This document shows positions 16,571 through 24,514 of a stretch of 64,000 bases of DNA, piece after piece (positions within the stretch are counted from its first letter, which is position 1; the number at the start of each line of letters is the position of its first letter). Under the pieces are notes generated by a model. That model was not told the origin of the DNA. It saw nothing but the letters and a program-made list of their open reading frames with translations, and ran no database searches. The position numbers and the translations under genes were made by a program. The stretch comes from Streptomyces sp. NBC_01463 (GTDB lineage: Bacteria > Actinomycetota > Actinomycetes > Streptomycetales > Streptomycetaceae), in contig CP109468.1 of assembly GCA_036227345.1 (NCBI GenBank), positions 3,782,001-3,846,000 on the forward strand, read 5' to 3'.

Positions 16571-16977
16571 CAGGCGGCTCCCGATTCCGGGATGGTGTAG
16601 AAGGGGAAGACGAGGTTGCGCAGGTCGTTGGTGGACCGCACGGTGTAGTGCACGTCGATGTAGAGGGTCCCCTCGTCGACGGTGTCGAAGGCGACCACCA
16701 CGTCCGTCACCTCGATGCGCGGTTCCCAGCGCTCCAGCGACGCCCGCACCTCGTGTGCGATGCGCCCTGCGGTGGCGCCGTCGCCCGGCGCGAAGACGTA
16801 GTCGTGGATGCCGCAGCCGAACTCGGGGCGCATCGGCCGCTCCCCCGGTGCGGTGCCGAGCACCAGCCCGATGGCCTCCTCGATCTCCTGGTCCCGCTCG
16901 ACCATGCCGATGCCGCCGGTGGAGCCGACCCGCAGCGGGAAGCCCCAGCCGCGTCCGATGAATCCGCCCCCGCTCAC
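16570..16977 (-). CDS. gp25-like baseplate protein (Cis9)
   Basis: A 135-aa gpW/gp25 family protein that nucleates sheath assembly on the baseplate. Seen: FIGRGWGFPLRVGSTGGIGM at the N-terminus, EIEEAIGLVLGTAPGERPMR (about residues 32-51), FGCGIHDYVF, and a C-terminal domain ending FPFYTIPESG. The start is the GTG at 16977, overlapping the PAAR stop (GTGA); an ATG-only reading would lose the conserved first 27 residues. Confidence 0.92.
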   Translation of the reverse strand: MSGGGFIGRGWGFPLRVGSTGGIGMVERDQEIEEAIGLVLGTAPGERPMRPEFGCGIHDYVFAPGDGATAGRIAHEVRASLERWEPRIEVTDVVVAFDTVDEGTLYIDVHYTVRSTNDLRNLVFPFYTIPESGAA

Positions 16978-17291
16978 AGCGGTCCTCCGATCAGGACGTT
17001 CGGCGCACCGCTGATGATCTTGGCACCGCAGCTGGTGGTGTCTCCCATGCGGGCGGCCGGCAGCCCGCCGATCAGTACCCCGCCGGCGGCCAGGGCGGCC
17101 GGATTCGGCAGGACGACGTTCCCCGGGCCGAGGAGCGCGTGCGGGGGGACGACGCACACGTGCAGGCTGCCGGTGACGGCGGCCGGCCTGCCGCCGATCA
17201 GCACGGTGGCGACGGCCACCGCACCCGGTGGCGGGGTGCCGATGAGGCCTCCGTGGACGGTGCTGTCGCCCGTGCGGGCTGCGGGGGGCAT
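16974..17291 (-). CDS. PAAR-motif spike-tip protein (Cis10)
   Basis: A 105-aa spike sharpener that caps the VgrG trimer. Seen: PAARTGDSTVHGG at the start, GTPPPGAVAVATVLIGG, HVCVVPPHA, and the second PAAR element PAARMGDTTSCGA followed by GAPNVLIGGP. His and Cys residues at the ends of these loops are the expected zinc ligands. There is no C-terminal toxin extension, so this PAAR is structural only. It lies 57 nt downstream of VgrG. Confidence 0.92.
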   Translation of the reverse strand: MPPAARTGDSTVHGGLIGTPPPGAVAVATVLIGGRPAAVTGSLHVCVVPPHALLGPGNVVLPNPAALAAGGVLIGGLPAARMGDTTSCGAKIISGAPNVLIGGPL

Positions 17292-17348
17292 GGCTGCTGT
17301 TCTCCTTGCTGGGCCGGGTGTTCGGGGGCGGACGGGGCGGTTCGGGTG

Positions 17349-19124
17349 TCAGTTGATCCGGATGAGCCTGGCCTTGAGCACGGCGAGCAGTCCGCCGTCG
17401 ACGGTGACCCCGGTCCTGCCGTTGACGGTCACCGAGGCCCCCTTCACCTCCACGTTCCCCGCGCCGGCGTCGAGCGTGATCCCGGACCGGCTCAGGGACA
17501 GGGAGCTCAGCACCCGGGAGGTGCCGCGGGCGAGCACCTTCAGTGCGATCTCCCCCCGCCGCTCGTCCAGGGTGACCTCCAACTGCTGGTCGCCGGTGGC
17601 CAGTCGTACGCCGGACGGACCGCGCGGGGCGTCCAGCAGCTCGATCCGGTTGCCCGAACGGGACACCAGGGAGCGCCGGTTGACCTTTCCGCTGGTCGGG
17701 TCGACCAGCGGCACGTCGTGGGGCGACGGCCTGTCGACGCCGTTGTAGAGGCCGCCCAGCACATAGGGGCTGTCCAGCAGGCCCTGCTCGAAGCCGACGA
17801 GCACCTCGTCGTTGACCTCGGGGCTGAACACCCCGCCGCCGCCCTGGCCGCCCCACTGCACCGTACGGACCCAGTCGGACACGTAGGTGTCGTCGAGCCA
17901 GGGGAACTTCAGCCGCACCGAACCGCGCTCGCCCTTGCCCCGGCCCTCGCGGATGTCGGTGACCACCCCGGTCGCCAGGCCCGGCATCCGGGGGCCGCGC
18001 AGGGCGCCGTCGCCGCCGGTGAGCCCGGCCAGGGAGCGGTCGGGCGAGGAACTGACCAGGACGGTCGTGCGGTAGCCGCCGTGCGGGTCGAGGACGTGGT
18101 GGGCCGCCGTCGCCGTGTACCGGCCGGCGAACGCGGGTCCGACGTTGCCGAGGGTGACCGGTTCGCCGGCCCGGAGCCGGGGGTTTCCCTCGGCGACCGC
18201 CTCGATCTCCCCGAAGCCGGAGCTGACCCGTGCGGCCACCGCGCCGGCGACCGCACCGGCCTCGGCCTGGGTCCGGTACGGGGTGTCGGCGACCGTCATC
18301 CGGGCCTTCCCCCCGAACGCCCCGGACGCGACGGACGGGCTCATCCCGGGGACCACCGTGGTGCTGCGGACGGACTGCTCGCGCGCCACCAGCCGGGTCT
18401 TGGTCTCCACGTCCCAGCCGCGCACCTCGACGCTGTCCGCCCCGTCCGACCCGGTCAGCACGGCTCGCAGGGCCAGCAGATTGCGCCCGTACTCCAGCAC
18501 CATCGGACTCTTGGCCGCCGGTGTGGACGGCGAGGGCGCGGAGGACGCGGGCTTCGGCTTCACGAACTGCAGCAGGCCCTTCTCGTCCACCCGCACCTGC
18601 GCACCGCACTCGCCCGCCAGGTACTGGAGGAAGTCCCAGTCCGAGATGTTGGGCTGGGTGAGCTGCTTGTACATGACGGGCGCCGCCTCGACCCTCCCGC
18701 AGGGGAGCCCGGCGCCGGCGGCGACCTTGCGGACGATGTCGGCGGCCTTCATGTTGCGGAAGGCCACCACCTTGCGTCCGCGCCGCAGCCGGTGGGCCCT
18801 GGAGTAGGCGCGGACGACGGTGAAGGAGCCGGTGGTGTCGCTGTCGAGCTCCAGCGCGGTGACCTCACCGGTGAACAGCCGCTCGCGCGCCCGCTCCCGG
18901 ACCGTGACCACCGAGATCTTCACGGGGGTGCCGATGGTGATCCCGGTGGCGGTGAGCAGCGTGTGGTACGGGTCCCGGTACGTCAGCACGGCGGCGTCCG
19001 GCAGACCGACGTTCTCGTCGACCACACAGCTGACCAGCTGGGCGGCCCAGGCCTGCGGAAGCTCGGCGGGCGCCTCCACGATCGGGTCGGCGGCGAACGA
19101 TCGGGCGGGTGCGGTTCCGGTCAC
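17349..19124 (-). CDS. VgrG-like spike/hub protein (Cis8)
   Basis: A 591-aa fusion of gp27-like hub domains (about residues 1-350) and a gp5-like OB fold with beta-helix (about 360-591). Seen: WDFLQYLAGECGAQVRVDEK in the hub, the OB-fold segment GSVRLKFPWLDDTYVSDWVR (about 408-427), EVLVGFEQGLLDSPYVLGGLYNG (about 450-472), and repetitive beta-helix ending KARLIRIN. It forms the central spike, topped by PAAR. No catalytic extension is seen. It overlaps the LysM hub gene by 4 nt. Confidence 0.93.
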   Translation of the reverse strand: MTGTAPARSFAADPIVEAPAELPQAWAAQLVSCVVDENVGLPDAAVLTYRDPYHTLLTATGITIGTPVKISVVTVRERARERLFTGEVTALELDSDTTGSFTVVRAYSRAHRLRRGRKVVAFRNMKAADIVRKVAAGAGLPCGRVEAAPVMYKQLTQPNISDWDFLQYLAGECGAQVRVDEKGLLQFVKPKPASSAPSPSTPAAKSPMVLEYGRNLLALRAVLTGSDGADSVEVRGWDVETKTRLVAREQSVRSTTVVPGMSPSVASGAFGGKARMTVADTPYRTQAEAGAVAGAVAARVSSGFGEIEAVAEGNPRLRAGEPVTLGNVGPAFAGRYTATAAHHVLDPHGGYRTTVLVSSSPDRSLAGLTGGDGALRGPRMPGLATGVVTDIREGRGKGERGSVRLKFPWLDDTYVSDWVRTVQWGGQGGGGVFSPEVNDEVLVGFEQGLLDSPYVLGGLYNGVDRPSPHDVPLVDPTSGKVNRRSLVSRSGNRIELLDAPRGPSGVRLATGDQQLEVTLDERRGEIALKVLARGTSRVLSSLSLSRSGITLDAGAGNVEVKGASVTVNGRTGVTVDGGLLAVLKARLIRIN

Positions 19125-19843
19125 CGGGCGTCCTCCGCGGCATGGTCTTCCAGCCCGGGCACGAGGAGTTCCGTGCCCGGGGCCAGTTGCATGGGGTCGT
19201 CGATGTCGTTGGCCTCGGCGATCGTGCGCCAGGCGGTGGCGTCCCCGTACTCGCGCCAGGCGAGCAGCGGCAGGCTGTCACCGGCGACGACCCGGTGGGT
19301 ACGGCGGGCCTCCCGCGATCCTGACGTGGGGTTCTGCCCGGCCGGGTCGACGCTCGCCTCCTCGATGGAGAGGGAGCAGGTGGCACGCAGCGGCTTCCCG
19401 TCGACGTCGAACAGCGTGTACGAGACGGAGAGACTGGACAGCACCCCGTCGAACGACGTCGTCTTCGCCGTCCCCCAGTCGAACCGCACCCAGGGGCTCG
19501 ACGGCTTCTTCCGGCCGAGGCTGCTCGGGGTGGGCACACAGGCCGTCATCAGCTGCTCCACCGCCTTCTCCACCGAGTTGTCGTGGGTGGCGGTGGCGTC
19601 CAGGAAGACGTCCAGGGACAGCGAGCGGGGTCCGCTGCCGACGAACTCCGGCAGCGCGGACTCACCGGCCGTCCGGGAGGGCGTGCGCCGCCACTCGGTG
19701 CTCTTGGTCAGGGAGAGCGTCGCCGGGTTGAACTGCAGCGTGAGCCGGGCGAGGGTGCCGGCGGGCTTCGCACCGACGTCCGCCGGCGGTTCCATGATGG
19801 TCAGCTGGGCACGGGCACGGCTCGTGCGGGCAGTCGCTGCCAC
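19121..19843 (-). CDS. LysM-containing hub/tail protein (Cis7)
   Basis: A 240-aa protein. The N-terminal part (LARLTLQFNPATLSLTKSTE, about residues 30-49) is a tail-hub beta domain that contacts the inner tube; the C-terminal part is a LysM-like module (HRVVAGDSLPLLAWREYGDA, about 178-197, then WRTIAEANDIDDPMQLAPGT). Proteins of this layout bridge tube and VgrG at the baseplate. The LysM here is a structural homologue and need not bind peptidoglycan. A 61-nt gap separates it from the tube gene. Confidence 0.92.
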   Translation of the reverse strand: MAATARTSRARAQLTIMEPPADVGAKPAGTLARLTLQFNPATLSLTKSTEWRRTPSRTAGESALPEFVGSGPRSLSLDVFLDATATHDNSVEKAVEQLMTACVPTPSSLGRKKPSSPWVRFDWGTAKTTSFDGVLSSLSVSYTLFDVDGKPLRATCSLSIEEASVDPAGQNPTSGSREARRTHRVVAGDSLPLLAWREYGDATAWRTIAEANDIDDPMQLAPGTELLVPGLEDHAAEDAR

Positions 19844-19904
19844 GGTGCTCCTCCTTCCTGTACGTCTGCGGCGCCGGCCCGGGCACGGCGGAACGGGCGG
19901 GCCA

Positions 19905-20330
19905 TCAGGAGGGCACCAGCCCTTCGTGCGCGATCTCCAGGGTCTCGATCGCCGCCTCGGAACTGGACGGGTCGAAGGAGGGCCCCTGCCAGCGCACCGG
20001 CACGATCCCCTGGATCTGCCAGCTGATGATCCGGCTGAGGTCGGGCCGCAGTGCGACGATCTCGCCGTCCTTGCGCTCCACCCGCCGGGTCGTCTCGTTG
20101 AGCCATCGCGCGATCTTCAGCGTGTCCGCGGTGACGGGGCGGGTCAGCGTGATGTTGGTCCAGGTGATCCGCCCCGGCAGCTGCCAGGTGAAGTCGTTGT
20201 TGCCGCCCTCGGCGTACTGCTCCAGCTCCACCTCGGCGCCCAGGCCCGAGCAGGTGTGGAAGGCCCCGAGGTCGCTCCCCCCGATGGCGAGCTTGAAGAA
20301 CACGCTCGTCGCGAAGATGTTGTCCGTCAT
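19905..20330 (-). CDS. inner-tube protein, second paralogue (Cis1b)
   Basis: A 141-aa T4 gp19-like tube protein. Seen: FFKLAIGGSDLGAFHTCSGL then EQYAEGGNNDFTWQLPGR and ITWTNITLTRPVTADTLKIA. Compared with Cis1a (24006) it has the longer loop expected for the tube ring that joins the baseplate hub. CIS loci typically carry two tube paralogues, one for the shaft and one for the baseplate adaptor. It precedes the LysM hub gene, as in other CIS operons. Confidence 0.93.
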   Translation of the reverse strand: MTDNIFATSVFFKLAIGGSDLGAFHTCSGLGAEVELEQYAEGGNNDFTWQLPGRITWTNITLTRPVTADTLKIARWLNETTRRVERKDGEIVALRPDLSRIISWQIQGIVPVRWQGPSFDPSSSEAAIETLEIAHEGLVPS

Positions 20331-20367
20331 CTGCTTCTCTTCTTCTCTGCGTGGGCGGGAGGCGGTT

Positions 20368-23355
20368 TCACCGGCGGCCGTCGTACGGCCGCCCGGAGCG
20401 TTCCCGTCCTCTGCGCACGTCCGCCCGGATCAGCCTGCTGACCGGGTCGATCAGACGGCGGGCGAGTTCCTCGATGTCCGGGCCGGCTGCCTCGTTCCTC
20501 GCCGGCGTGCCGGTGGTCTCCGGTGCGGCCGGGGCGGGGCCGGGGACGGACCTCGGCTGGACCACCCGCACGGGGACTCCGGACAACCCCGCTTCGGCCA
20601 CCGCCCGCTGGAGCGCCCGGGCCGACGGGCCCGGGGCCCGGTTGCCGGTGCCGGGACTCCGGGGAGCGGCGCCGCCCGGACCACCGCCCCGGGCTCCGCC
20701 GCCCGGGCCTTCACCGGATCCGGCCGGTGCGGGGCGCGACGCGCGCACGGTGAGGTCCGGCGGTCCGGGCGGGGCAGCGGCGGCCGGTACCGGTCCGATG
20801 GCGGGGACGCCGGTTTCGGGAAGCACGGGCATCGAGAACCGCTGCACCGGCACGGCATCACCTCCGGGCCGCGGCGCCCCCGGCGGATGCGGGCGCACCA
20901 CCGGGACGGGCGGGGCGGCGGGGGCGGCGTGCGGTGCGGGGGCGGAGGCGTGGGTGGGGGTGCCGGCTGGGGTGGGCTGTTGGGGGTTCGGTCGTGCCGG
21001 TGTCGGGGTGGTGGGGCGGCCGGGACGCCCGAACCGGGCGGTCCGGCTGGGGCGGTCGGTGGCGGAGCGGTCGAACCGGCCTGGACGGTCGGCGCGGTCC
21101 GCGTCCGCCGTGCCGGTGCGCCGGGCCTTCGTGGCCTCGGGTGCCGTGCCCCGAAGGGCCGGGGATGCCGCGGCGGCCGTCGAGGGGCCGCCGGGCACGG
21201 CCCGTTGGACGGGCGCGCCGCCGGGCGGCGTTCGCTGCTCCGGTCCCGCCGCCCAGGCAAGTGGGGTCCGGGTGGCCGGAGTTCGGGCGGGGGTGGCCGG
21301 GGTTACGGACCGTCGTTCGGTCCCCGGTCCCGTCCCTCGTTCCGTCCCTCGTTCCGTCCGGCCGGTGCCACTGGCCGGCTGCCCTTCGGGACCCGGCTGC
21401 CGGGCGTCCCGCCGCCAGGTCGCCGGTACGACGGGACGCGTGGCGGCTGCCGACGCCGGCGCCGAGAAGCCCTCGGCCGCGCCGGTGCGCACGGTCAGCG
21501 TCCTTCCGGCGAGCAGGGCGCGCGACCGCTGGACCGACGGCACGGAACCGGCTGCCGTTCCGGACGTACGTGGCGCACCTGCCGTACCTTTTGCGCGTGC
21601 CGTTCCCCCCGTGGTGATCCGCCGGACCCGCACCGGGGCGGGTGGGACAGCCCGGGTGGTCGAGGTGGTCGGGGCAGTCGGGCTCGCGGACGTGCGGGTC
21701 GTGGTGTCCGCAGCACGTTGGACGGCCGCCGGAGGCAGCGAGGGGGATGCGGGCCCGGCGGCGGGCCCGGCCGGCGCGCGCAGCGGCATGTCGGGGGTCG
21801 CCGCGGGAGAGGCCGGGGCGGATGACCGTGGCGACGATGGCTCACCCATCGGAGCGCCGCCCGGCAACGGACCCGTGGCCCCGGGCCGCGCGCGGCGCGG
21901 GTCGCCCAGCAGCGGGGCGTCGGGCGAGGGACCGGCGGTCGGCGGGAGCGCGGGAAGGGGCGCGCCGAGCCCGCCCCGGCTACGGGCCCGAGCGCCCGGA
22001 CCACCGGGGGCGGGCGTCCGGTGCGCGGAGGCGGGCGGGCCGTCGAATGCGGACACGTCCGTGGGCGGCGTGGTGGGCGCGGACAGCGCACGCTGGACGG
22101 ACGGCGAGGAACCGGAAGTGGCAGAACGGGAGTCGGTGGGACCGGAGACGGGACGGGAAGCGGGACCGGAGGCCGTACTCCCGGACGCGGCGGGCCCGGA
22201 CGCGGCGGGCCCCGACGTGGGACCCGCGCCGGGACGGGAAGGCTGACGTTCGCTCGCCACCCGCCCCGCGTCCTGCCGCCCCGATGCCCCCCGTTCCACG
22301 GGCTGCCGCTTCCGTTCCGCCGACGATGCCCCCGGGGCTGCCCGGCCCCCCGACGCAGCAGCCGAAGCAGCCCCGGCCGCCGACTCCGGCGTCTGCCGCT
22401 GGACCACAGGAAGAGCCGGCTCGCCGGGCACGGCCGGTGCCACAGATGCGCCACCGCCAGCGCCCCCGCTCCCGCTCTGACCGGAGGGCGTGAAGAGGGC
22501 CGCCCCGGGCGGGAGTTCCCGCAGGGGCTTGCCCAGCGCGGGACGTACCGGAGGTGCGGCGGGCGAGCCCGCGTCGCGCTCCGGCCGGGCGGCGGGCAAC
22601 CGCTCCCCGGGCCCCGCACGGCCGGCGTCGTGGGCGCTGTCCGACGCGTCGGACGCCACCTCACCCCTCCTGCTCACAGACGGAGTTGGCGCGAACGCGG
22701 CGAGGCTCCGCAGGGCCGTTGCCGGGCGGCGGGCGACGACCAGGGGCGGCGCGGTGCGCCGGGGGCGGACGGCCGCGGGCCGGGCCCGCGGTGCCGGGGC
22801 CGGGGCTGCGGTGGGCGCCACCGCGGAATCGGCCCCGCTCCGGGTGGCCGTGTCGTCGGGGCCGGGCCGCCGTGTCGTCGGCCCGCGCCCGGTGGACGCG
22901 CGGCCCGGGGTCTCCGGCACCGAAGCCTCGGACACCGGCGGCCGGACGGCCTCCTCCGGGGCTCCGGCCGCACGCAGGAGCAGGGGCGCTCCGGGTGCGG
23001 ATGTGCGGGCGGCACCCGGCCGCGCCACACCGTGGATGAGGCCCACCGGTGCGGAGGGCAGGACGGCATGGCCGAGCTCGCCGCCGTACGCGATGTTCTG
23101 CCACGAGGCGAGCCGGGACCGGAAGCGCAGCCCGTCGCTCACCCCGATCGAGGACCGGGCGACGGTCACGGCCGGTGGTGCGACCCGGCGCCAGCCGCCG
23201 TCCCAGTCGGCGTCCGGACGCGCGGCCGGCCGGGCGGTCTCCGGCGCGTCCGCGGACCGCGTACCGTCACCGGCGCCGTCCTCCGCGGGCCTCGGCGCGG
23301 GTGCTGCCGCGGCCTGCCGCCGGCCGCCCCTGCCGAACCAGTCCCTGAACTCCAC
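20368..23355 (-). CDS. giant Pro/Ala-rich disordered CIS protein with VQR motifs
   Basis: A 995-aa protein. A conserved-looking N-terminal block (about residues 1-120: MEFRDWFGRGG, then DWDGGWRRVAPPAVTVARSS and LASWQNIAYGGELGHAVLPS) and a C-terminal block (about 945-995, PDIEELARRLIDPVSRLIRA) flank some 800 residues of Pro/Ala/Gly/Ser/Arg-rich sequence with almost no hydrophobic core. The short motif VQR or LQR recurs at least seven times. It lies between the 52-aa Cis6-like gene and the second tube gene. No other tape-measure candidate is present, so it could be a tape measure, lumen filler or cargo. Start GTG at 23355, 4 nt after the upstream stop. Confidence 0.78.
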   Translation of the reverse strand: MEFRDWFGRGGRRQAAAAPAPRPAEDGAGDGTRSADAPETARPAARPDADWDGGWRRVAPPAVTVARSSIGVSDGLRFRSRLASWQNIAYGGELGHAVLPSAPVGLIHGVARPGAARTSAPGAPLLLRAAGAPEEAVRPPVSEASVPETPGRASTGRGPTTRRPGPDDTATRSGADSAVAPTAAPAPAPRARPAAVRPRRTAPPLVVARRPATALRSLAAFAPTPSVSRRGEVASDASDSAHDAGRAGPGERLPAARPERDAGSPAAPPVRPALGKPLRELPPGAALFTPSGQSGSGGAGGGASVAPAVPGEPALPVVQRQTPESAAGAASAAASGGRAAPGASSAERKRQPVERGASGRQDAGRVASERQPSRPGAGPTSGPAASGPAASGSTASGPASRPVSGPTDSRSATSGSSPSVQRALSAPTTPPTDVSAFDGPPASAHRTPAPGGPGARARSRGGLGAPLPALPPTAGPSPDAPLLGDPRRARPGATGPLPGGAPMGEPSSPRSSAPASPAATPDMPLRAPAGPAAGPASPSLPPAAVQRAADTTTRTSASPTAPTTSTTRAVPPAPVRVRRITTGGTARAKGTAGAPRTSGTAAGSVPSVQRSRALLAGRTLTVRTGAAEGFSAPASAAATRPVVPATWRRDARQPGPEGQPASGTGRTERGTERGTGPGTERRSVTPATPARTPATRTPLAWAAGPEQRTPPGGAPVQRAVPGGPSTAAAASPALRGTAPEATKARRTGTADADRADRPGRFDRSATDRPSRTARFGRPGRPTTPTPARPNPQQPTPAGTPTHASAPAPHAAPAAPPVPVVRPHPPGAPRPGGDAVPVQRFSMPVLPETGVPAIGPVPAAAAPPGPPDLTVRASRPAPAGSGEGPGGGARGGGPGGAAPRSPGTGNRAPGPSARALQRAVAEAGLSGVPVRVVQPRSVPGPAPAAPETTGTPARNEAAGPDIEELARRLIDPVSRLIRADVRRGRERSGRPYDGRR

Positions 23356-23359
23356 GCCC

Positions 23360-23518
23360 TCACCCGCTCTCGTTGACGCGGGTGTTGATCCGCGCTATCT
23401 CCCTCACCCACTCCTGCCGCTCACCGTGGGTGAGGTCGAGGATGTCCTCACGCTGCCAGTGGAAGTGGTAGGCGATGTACGCGAGCTCCTCCCGCAGCCG
23501 GGAAGGCGCGTACGTCAC
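23360..23518 (-). CDS. small CIS protein (Cis6/DUF6760-like), 52 aa
   Basis: A 52-aa protein starting at the GTG at 23518, overlapping the upstream stop (GTGA). The sequence begins VTYAPSRLREELAYIAYHFH and continues WQREDILDLTHGERQEWVRE, ending VNESG. This is the short helical protein found after the tube/zinc-knuckle gene in actinobacterial CIS operons (DUF6760-type, in the place of Afp6 in the Serratia antifeeding prophage). Its role is probably in assembly. It is easily missed because it is short and starts with GTG. Confidence 0.85.
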   Translation of the reverse strand: MTYAPSRLREELAYIAYHFHWQREDILDLTHGERQEWVREIARINTRVNESG

Positions 23519-24009
23519 GATTCCCCCAGGCGTTCACCCGAGAGGTCCACCTCGAACGACCCGTGGCACAGCGGGCACGTCACCGCGGCGTGGGTGTGGC
23601 CCTCACTGTTGATGCGGCGGTAGAAGTCCTGGAGGAACGCCACATCGGTGGCGTACATCCCCTCGACCACCCCGGCGTGCACGTCCGTGACGGTGCCGAG
23701 CCGGGTGATCACCTGGCTGAGCAGCACCACGCTCAGGTACGCGGGGTTCTCCTTGACCCGCAGGTCGATCTGCGGGCGCAGCTCGTCCCGTGCCGTGGCG
23801 AGCCGCATCGACCCGCTCCGGTGGACCCGGCCCTCGTCGTCGACGTACCCGCGCGGGAGCTCGAAGTCGAACTCCGTGCGCATGTCCTGACGGTCCCGCT
23901 CCCTGGCGGGCGGGGGCGCCGGGGCGTCCTCACCCGGGGCGGGTGCGGCGGCGGCGAGGCTGTCGAGGACCTCTTCGAGGCCGCCGCCGGTAACGGTCCT
24001 GCGCCTCAT
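23515..24009 (-). CDS. CIS-associated zinc-knuckle protein
   Basis: A 164-aa protein. An N-terminal Ala/Pro/Glu-rich region (1-60) is followed by a compact domain: TEFDFELPRGYVDDEGRVHR, LRVKENPAYLSVVLLSQVIT and a C-terminal zinc-type knuckle VTCPLCHGSFEVDLSGE. Proteins of this kind occupy the slot of phage tail assembly chaperones between tube and small helical protein in actinobacterial CIS loci; an assembly role is an inference from position. The start ATG at 24009 overlaps the tube stop (ATGA). Confidence 0.8.
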   Translation of the reverse strand: MRRRTVTGGGLEEVLDSLAAAAPAPGEDAPAPPPARERDRQDMRTEFDFELPRGYVDDEGRVHRSGSMRLATARDELRPQIDLRVKENPAYLSVVLLSQVITRLGTVTDVHAGVVEGMYATDVAFLQDFYRRINSEGHTHAAVTCPLCHGSFEVDLSGERLGES

Positions 24010-24446
24010 TCGACGACGATCTCCTCGAAGGTGATGGTGACCGTCTCCGTCGCCGCGCTGGACTCGCCGGCCTTCAGCGAGGGGCCCTCCCACTTGCTGG
24101 CCCAGCCCTGCATCAGCTGGATGCGGCGGACGGTCTCACCCTTCGAGTCCTTGATCTCGATGGTGAGGTTCTGCCGAGCGGTGTCGACGGCGCCGTTGTT
24201 CAGCGTCTCCTTGATCCACTTGGTGAACTCGCTGCTCTTGTCGAGCCCGCGGGTGATCGTCACCTCGCCGGCCTGCCGCGCGCCGGGCTGCTTGCGGATG
24301 ATCTGCTTGCCCTCGGCGGTCACCTGGCGGACCTCGACGACTTCCTCCTCGACGGTCAGACCGCTGATCTCCTGGATCGACTCCACGAGATAGCCGCCGA
24401 GCTGTACGCCGAAGACGTGGGTGGAAAGAGCATCGCCCTCTGCCAT
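24006..24446 (-). CDS. inner-tube protein (Cis1a)
   Basis: A 146-aa gp19-like tube protein forming the stacked hexameric shaft. Seen: FGVQLGGYLVESIQEISGLT (about residues 12-31), VTITRGLDKSSEFTKWIKET and the C-terminal QLMQGWASKWEGPSLKAGES then ETVTITFEEIVVE. It lies directly downstream of the sheath gene with a 68-nt gap, the standard sheath-tube order. Charge and length match shaft-type tubes. Confidence 0.94.
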   Translation of the reverse strand: MAEGDALSTHVFGVQLGGYLVESIQEISGLTVEEEVVEVRQVTAEGKQIIRKQPGARQAGEVTITRGLDKSSEFTKWIKETLNNGAVDTARQNLTIEIKDSKGETVRRIQLMQGWASKWEGPSLKAGESSAATETVTITFEEIVVE

Positions 24447-24514
24447 GACTGTGTGTCACCTGTTCCGTTCGTTGACTGCTGGGGTCACTGCCCGCCGGGG
24501 ACGGCGGGTGCGGG

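Noticed and set aside
19801..19905. 34-codon minus-strand ATG frame overlapping the tube stop (ATGA) and the LysM hub start
   Set aside because: Overlaps 43 nt of the LysM hub gene and has no family resemblance; the true small CIS gene is at 23360-23518.
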